64,000 nucleotides of DNA from Flammeovirga kamogawensis (GTDB lineage: Bacteria; Bacteroidota; Bacteroidia; Cytophagales; Flammeovirgaceae). The DNA lies in assembly GCF_018736065.1 (NCBI RefSeq), contig NZ_CP076128.1, positions 1,550,001 to 1,614,000 of the forward strand. The letters run 5' to 3'. Position numbers and translations under genes: made by a program. Shown here one piece after another: positions 60,200 through 64,000 of this stretch (the stretch's first letter is position 1; the number at the start of each line of letters is the position of its first letter). The notes under the pieces are model-generated. The model saw only the letters and a program-made list of their open reading frames with translations. It did not search any database and was not told where the DNA came from.

Positions 60200-61840
60200 T
60201 TATTCAAAAATTACAACTTCATCTTTACTGAACCAATCAGCATAAAATGGAGTATGAATTTTCTCTAAGTTATTTCTCTTTAATTTTAATGTTGGAGTCA
60301 ATAAACCATTGTCAATTGTCCAATCTTCTTTCATTACAATAACTTTAGCTATTTTTTCGTAATTAGGAAGCTTTTGATTTAAGGTATCTAAAGACTCTTT
60401 TAAAGATTGTTTTAAAGCATCTTGAGATAAATCTTTACCTCCTTCAGAAGGAACAATTAATGCTATTGGCTGAGGGATACCAGTACCTACAACACAAACT
60501 TGTTCAATATTAGGATTATCAGATAAAGGTAACTCTAAATGATTTGGAGAGATATACTTTCCTTTATCCGTTTTAAATTGATCTTTTACTCTACCTACTA
60601 TTGATAGGTAACCGTCATGATCGTACTCTCCTAAATCTCCAGTTTTTAAGAAACCATCTTCATCAAATAATGCCGCAGTTTGAGCTTCATCTTTAAAGTA
60701 GCCCATAGTTAGACAATCACTCTTAAGACAAACTTCTCCCTCACCAGATAATTTAGTTTGAATATGTGCATATTTCTGCCCTACTGAACCTATTCTGTTC
60801 ATACCAGGAAAGTTCATATGAGATACACAAACATCTTCTGACATACCGTATCCTTGATTTACATCTAAACCTAACGTTTTAAACCATTCTTGTAAATCTG
60901 GAGAGATTGGTGCTGCACCAGAGATAACAGAAACAGCTTCCTGTAAACCTAAAGCAGATACAATTTTCTTTCTGATTACATTATTTATAAAAGGTATTTT
61001 TAATAAGATGTTCAATTTATTTTGAGGCATCTTTTTAAGTATACTTTCTTGGAATTTTTGGAAAATTCTTGGTACTGCAAAGAACATGTGAGGCTTAGCT
61101 TCTGCAAGGTTTGCAGGGAAAGACTCTAAAGATTCTGGGAAAGCAATACTTCCTCCTAAATATAAGCCAATAAACTCATAGGCTGCTCTTTCTGCAATAT
61201 GTGCTAAAGATAAGAATGCAAAGAATCTTGGGTTTTTAGGCAAATCAAAGTGATGTTCAAATTCACTAACAGCAAATTCAACACTACCATAAGAGTGCAT
61301 TACACCTTTAGGATTACCTGTTGTTCCAGAAGTATACAAGATTGTCATCAAGTCTTCTTTTTTAGGCTTAAAGATATCTTGAAGTGGTTCATTTTTTCCA
61401 ACTAAATCATCCCAACCTAATTCCTCATTCATACCATGCATTTCAATTCCTATTTTCGGAATATCAGTCACCCCATCTTTTTGAGAAACATAATCATCTA
61501 GCTTACCAATAAAAATGGCTTTAGATTCTGAATGATTAAGAATCTGATTAATTGTTTCTTTATCAGTAGTAGGATAAATAGGAATACTCACGCATCCTGC
61601 CATTAAAATAGCAATATCAGCCATAATCCAATGTGAGCAATTCTTTGATAAAATTGCAACATGGTCTCCACGTTCCATACCAATAGATTTCAAGCCTGAA
61701 GCTATCTTTCTAATTTGGTCTCCTGCTTCTTTATAAGATAAAGTAACTTTCTTACCATTAATATTTTGATGAAGAAAAGGTTGATTAGGTGTTTCTTTTT
61801 CCCACTTCTGGAATGCATCCAAGACTGATATAAAACTCAT
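60200..61840 (-). CDS. Long-chain fatty acid-CoA ligase (AMP-binding)
   Basis: A 546-residue ANL-superfamily enzyme that activates fatty acids to acyl-CoA through acyl-AMP. The P-loop LYTSGTTGNPKGV is near 168-180, the second motif NQGYGMSEDV near 325-335, and KTGDLGEYDHDGYLSIVGRVKD near 400-420 holds the adenylate-binding Asp and hinge. The C-terminal lid is short compared with typical ligases. SYGSVEFAVSEFEHHFDL and the overall pattern are those of the FadD15/FACL group. It stands alone, with its own terminator, next to the permease gene. Chain-length preference cannot be read. Confidence 0.9.
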   Translation of the reverse strand: MSFISVLDAFQKWEKETPNQPFLHQNINGKKVTLSYKEAGDQIRKIASGLKSIGMERGDHVAILSKNCSHWIMADIAILMAGCVSIPIYPTTDKETINQILNHSESKAIFIGKLDDYVSQKDGVTDIPKIGIEMHGMNEELGWDDLVGKNEPLQDIFKPKKEDLMTILYTSGTTGNPKGVMHSYGSVEFAVSEFEHHFDLPKNPRFFAFLSLAHIAERAAYEFIGLYLGGSIAFPESLESFPANLAEAKPHMFFAVPRIFQKFQESILKKMPQNKLNILLKIPFINNVIRKKIVSALGLQEAVSVISGAAPISPDLQEWFKTLGLDVNQGYGMSEDVCVSHMNFPGMNRIGSVGQKYAHIQTKLSGEGEVCLKSDCLTMGYFKDEAQTAALFDEDGFLKTGDLGEYDHDGYLSIVGRVKDQFKTDKGKYISPNHLELPLSDNPNIEQVCVVGTGIPQPIALIVPSEGGKDLSQDALKQSLKESLDTLNQKLPNYEKIAKVIVMKEDWTIDNGLLTPTLKLKRNNLEKIHTPFYADWFSKDEVVIFE

Positions 61841-62002
61841 AGTAGTTTAGAATTAAGAGTGATGTTTAAAGTAATTATATTAAATGAATTTGAGTACTGA
61901 TCTGAAAAATCTGTATTTATAATTAAATTAACAAATATTTAAACAGATAATATTAACATTTAAACTTTAAATCACCTACTCATACACCAATTAATCAATT
62001 GT

Positions 62003-62905
62003 TTATTTATATAATCCTATTTCCATTGCAGAGATATGATCTGTTCCCATCATACAGCAACCTCCAATTAAACTTGCTCCTAACATTTCCCATTCTTTCG
62101 CCATCAATGCACAATGTGATGGATCGGAAATACCTGACCATGTTTTTGTATCTGCATGATACACCTGTCCAGAATTAGGGTATACTACAATATCTATTTC
62201 TGAATTACCTTTTTTAATTTCATTGATTAATGATGAAATGTATTTAGGTTTAGTGCAATTTACACCAAATGCAATTACATTTTTCTTTCCTTTTAAATAT
62301 GCTGCAACTTCTTTAATAGGTGTTCCATCATTAAGGTGTTGTCCATCTTTACAAGAACAACTAATCCATCCTTTATGTACGGTGTTATCTAACAAGCTCA
62401 CTATTGCTTTCACTTCATCAAAACTTGGTATTGTTTCACAAGCAAGTACATCAATCCCCGTTGAATCAATAAGCATTAATCGCTCTTTATGGAATGCTTT
62501 TAACTCATCTACCCCTATTCCATAATCACCTCTATATTCTGATCCATCAGCTAAAAAAGCACCAAAAGGGCCAATACTTCCAGCTACAAACAATGGTCTT
62601 TCAACTCCTTTCTTTAACGCTTGTTCTTTAGCTTTTACACCCAAAGTCGTTGTTTTTTTAATTAATTCAATACTCTCCTCTCGTGAGTTTCCATATTTCA
62701 TTAACCCATCAATAGTAGCTTGGTAACTTGATGTTATAATACAACTAGCCCCTGCCAAGTAATATTCAAGATGGGCCTTAACAATAGCCTCTTCATCTTC
62801 TTTCAATAGTTTTGCAGACCATAGTTCGTGGTTTAAATCTATACCCTGTGCTTCCAAAGCATTTGATAACCCTCCATCTAAGAGTATTGTTTTTGAGATT
62901 TTCAT
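62003..62905 (-). CDS. Homocysteine S-methyltransferase (MmuM-like)
   Basis: A 300-residue zinc enzyme that transfers a methyl group from S-methylmethionine or SAM to homocysteine, giving methionine. LLDGGLSNALEAQGIDLN opens the TIM barrel. The zinc ligands are C217 in GVNCTKP and C283 and C284 in GGCCMMG. TSSYQATIDGL near 60 is also typical of MmuM rather than of betaine- or cobalamin-dependent enzymes. It stands alone, with 162 bases to the acyl-CoA ligase gene downstream. No S-methylmethionine permease is adjacent. Confidence 0.9.
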   Translation of the reverse strand: MKISKTILLDGGLSNALEAQGIDLNHELWSAKLLKEDEEAIVKAHLEYYLAGASCIITSSYQATIDGLMKYGNSREESIELIKKTTTLGVKAKEQALKKGVERPLFVAGSIGPFGAFLADGSEYRGDYGIGVDELKAFHKERLMLIDSTGIDVLACETIPSFDEVKAIVSLLDNTVHKGWISCSCKDGQHLNDGTPIKEVAAYLKGKKNVIAFGVNCTKPKYISSLINEIKKGNSEIDIVVYPNSGQVYHADTKTWSGISDPSHCALMAKEWEMLGASLIGGCCMMGTDHISAMEIGLYK

Positions 62906-62975
62906 GTTTATAAATTAGGTGTTTTATGCTATGAGTAGCCTCATAAATATATGACACATAAATAAACCAAAAAAA

Positions 62976-63004
62976 ACTGGAAGTACCCAATGGATACTTC
63001 CAGT
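62976..63004 (-). terminator. Terminator of the SusD-like gene
   Basis: ACTGGAAGTA (62976-62985) pairs perfectly with TACTTCCAGT (62995-63004). On the minus strand a run of eight T follows. Confidence 0.88.
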
Positions 63005-63063
63005 AATATATTTAAATCTACTTCCATGAAGCCACGTAATTCGTCTACCTGTCTAAAGTATTA

Positions 63064-64000
63064 TTACCAACCTTCGTTTTGTTTTAAATTTGGGTTTGAT
63101 GATAATTCTTCAATTGGGATAGGGAAGTATGCATTCTTTGCATTAAATGTTCTAACATCAGAGTTTAACTCTCCATCTTTAACTTTTTGATTTTCAAAAT
63201 CAGAAAATGATGATAAAGTAGCGTCTAATTTCCCCCATCTTCTAAGATCAAACCATCTATGTCCTTCGAAGGCTAACTCTGCCATTCTTTCATATTCAAT
63301 ATCATCCATTGTTACATTTGATGCTAGAGTTGAATAACCAGCTCTTGCTCGAACTTCGTTGATATAACTTGCAGCAGCTGCTCCCTCTCCTAACTGTACT
63401 TTTGCTTCTGCAGCTAATAATAAAACTTCAGCATAGCGTAAGATTCTCTCGTTTGTACCCGCTGAAAATTCCCATTCAGGTTCAGCTCTCTCCGTTGTTC
63501 TGGCATCGTATTTTAGTCTTAAATACCCTTCAATTTGCCATCTTTTAGTTTCCCATCCAGACCATTTTACTGAATCTGCTACAGTAGGTATATAATCTGC
63601 AGGTTGATCTGCGATATAAGTTTCATAAACTCCACCTGGTTCATAATACTTTGCTTTATAATCATCCCAAGAAATTAAACTTTGGTCACGTCTTGGATCA
63701 TTCGCATCAAACTTTTTATAAATCCATTCTGTTGGATTTTGAAAACCCCATCCACCTCTATTTATTGTATGTGCTCCTGCAAAATCACGAGGTCCGCAAA
63801 GTACCATATTAATAGAACTTTCAGCATCATCAGGATTCCAAGGAAACGAATTCTCATATGGATTGTTAGATCTGAAGCCAATTTCCCACAATGATTCTTT
63901 TCCCCATTCACCAGGTAAGTGTAGAACGTCATCAAACTTTTGCTCTAAAGAATATTCTCCAGATTTAATTACCTTATCTAATAAATTAAATGCAGCTGCA
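63064..64000 (-). CDS. SusD/RagB-family lipoprotein, C-terminal part (runs off the window)
   Basis: The last 311 residues of a SusD-like glycan-binding lipoprotein. The frame is open to the window edge: before the TTG at 63891 it reads FNLLDKVIKSGEYSLEQKF and EWGKESLWEIGF, the usual SusD middle. The C-terminal half contains RYAEVLLLAAEAKVQLGEGA, then AASYINEVRARAGY and EGHRWFDLRRWGKLD, both SusD signatures, and ends with PIPIEELSSNPNLKQNEGW. It binds an oligosaccharide outside the cell and delivers it to a SusC receptor. The partner susC should lie beyond 64000. Glycan unknown. Confidence 0.95.
   Translation of the reverse strand, partial: AAAFNLLDKVIKSGEYSLEQKFDDVLHLPGEWGKESLWEIGFRSNNPYENSFPWNPDDAESSINMVLCGPRDFAGAHTINRGGWGFQNPTEWIYKKFDANDPRRDQSLISWDDYKAKYYEPGGVYETYIADQPADYIPTVADSVKWSGWETKRWQIEGYLRLKYDARTTERAEPEWEFSAGTNERILRYAEVLLLAAEAKVQLGEGAAAASYINEVRARAGYSTLASNVTMDDIEYERMAELAFEGHRWFDLRRWGKLDATLSSFSDFENQKVKDGELNSDVRTFNAKNAYFPIPIEELSSNPNLKQNEGW

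Noticed and set aside
62223-62525. 100-codon plus-strand frame inside the homocysteine methyltransferase gene
   Set aside because: It is antisense to a complete, conserved enzyme including its zinc-ligand region.
1-64000. Mobile element, prophage, CRISPR array, tRNA or rRNA
   Set aside because: I looked for transposase-like or integrase-like products, regularly spaced repeats and conserved RNA sequences, and found none. A tRNA scan would settle the tRNA point.

Overview
The window comes from an AT-rich chromosome of a marine-type Bacteroidota, most likely Cytophagales. My best guess is a Flammeovirga-like organism, from overall character rather than any database match. The support is: promoters ending in TAnnTTTG; genes that mostly lack Shine-Dalgarno sequences; a SusD/RagB lipoprotein; a DUF4249 lipoprotein paired with a TonB-dependent receptor; a chitinase with a type IX secretion (T9SS) sorting tail; a PorE-like OmpA protein; and paired formylglycine sulfatases. 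I see no rRNA, tRNA, CRISPR array, insertion sequence or prophage. It reads as ordinary chromosome with a few accessory loci.

Layout. 1-2.7 kb: 5' end of argS, a 59-residue membrane peptide, a family 2 glycosyltransferase and an RlmI-like rRNA methyltransferase. 2.9-5.9 kb: dcd followed directly by an MbnP-like lipoprotein and an MbnH/MauG-like di-heme peroxidase, facing a His-rich DUF4625 lipoprotein; this looks like a copper/metal module. 6-12 kb: FUSC-family membrane protein, a membrane-anchored SpoIIE-type phosphatase and a fused double-ATPase peptide ABC transporter subunit. 12-19 kb: an unknown acidic protein, a tiny lipoprotein, a DnaJ-TM-TPR protein, phosphoglucomutase and two envelope proteins. 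19-26 kb: GH20 hexosaminidase, ornithine aminotransferase and the PorE-like protein. 26-36 kb: Lon, FabH, a YegS-type lipid kinase, an unknown membrane protein, and the gltX-glnS pair.

35.7-42 kb: a decayed gene not visible as one open frame, a small coiled-coil protein, a multidomain GH18 chitinase preceded by a cluster of TTGTACCCC repeats, a GreA-C-like protein, a DUF819 membrane protein and a nitroreductase. 42-48 kb: a five-gene minus-strand operon with a PuuA-type glutamine synthetase, iron alcohol dehydrogenase, PuuD-type amidase, aldehyde dehydrogenase and a hydrolase-OsmC fusion. 48-50 kb: an AhpD-like protein, a DUF417 membrane protein and a TetR regulator with an operator inside its promoter. 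50-54 kb: two tandem sulfatases and a 53-residue CPNCWG protein. 54-58 kb: DUF4249 lipoprotein and TonB receptor. 58-64 kb: YceI, an ethanolamine-type permease, a long-chain acyl-CoA ligase, a homocysteine methyltransferase and the C-terminal part of a SusD protein.

The most interesting proposal is functional. The 43-48 kb operon has a glutamylating ligase, an alcohol dehydrogenase, an aldehyde dehydrogenase and a gamma-glutamyl amidase, but no PuuB amine oxidase. A permease resembling ethanolamine transporters lies about 11 kb away. Together they could convert ethanolamine to glycine through gamma-glutamyl intermediates, a vitamin B12-independent alternative to EutBC.
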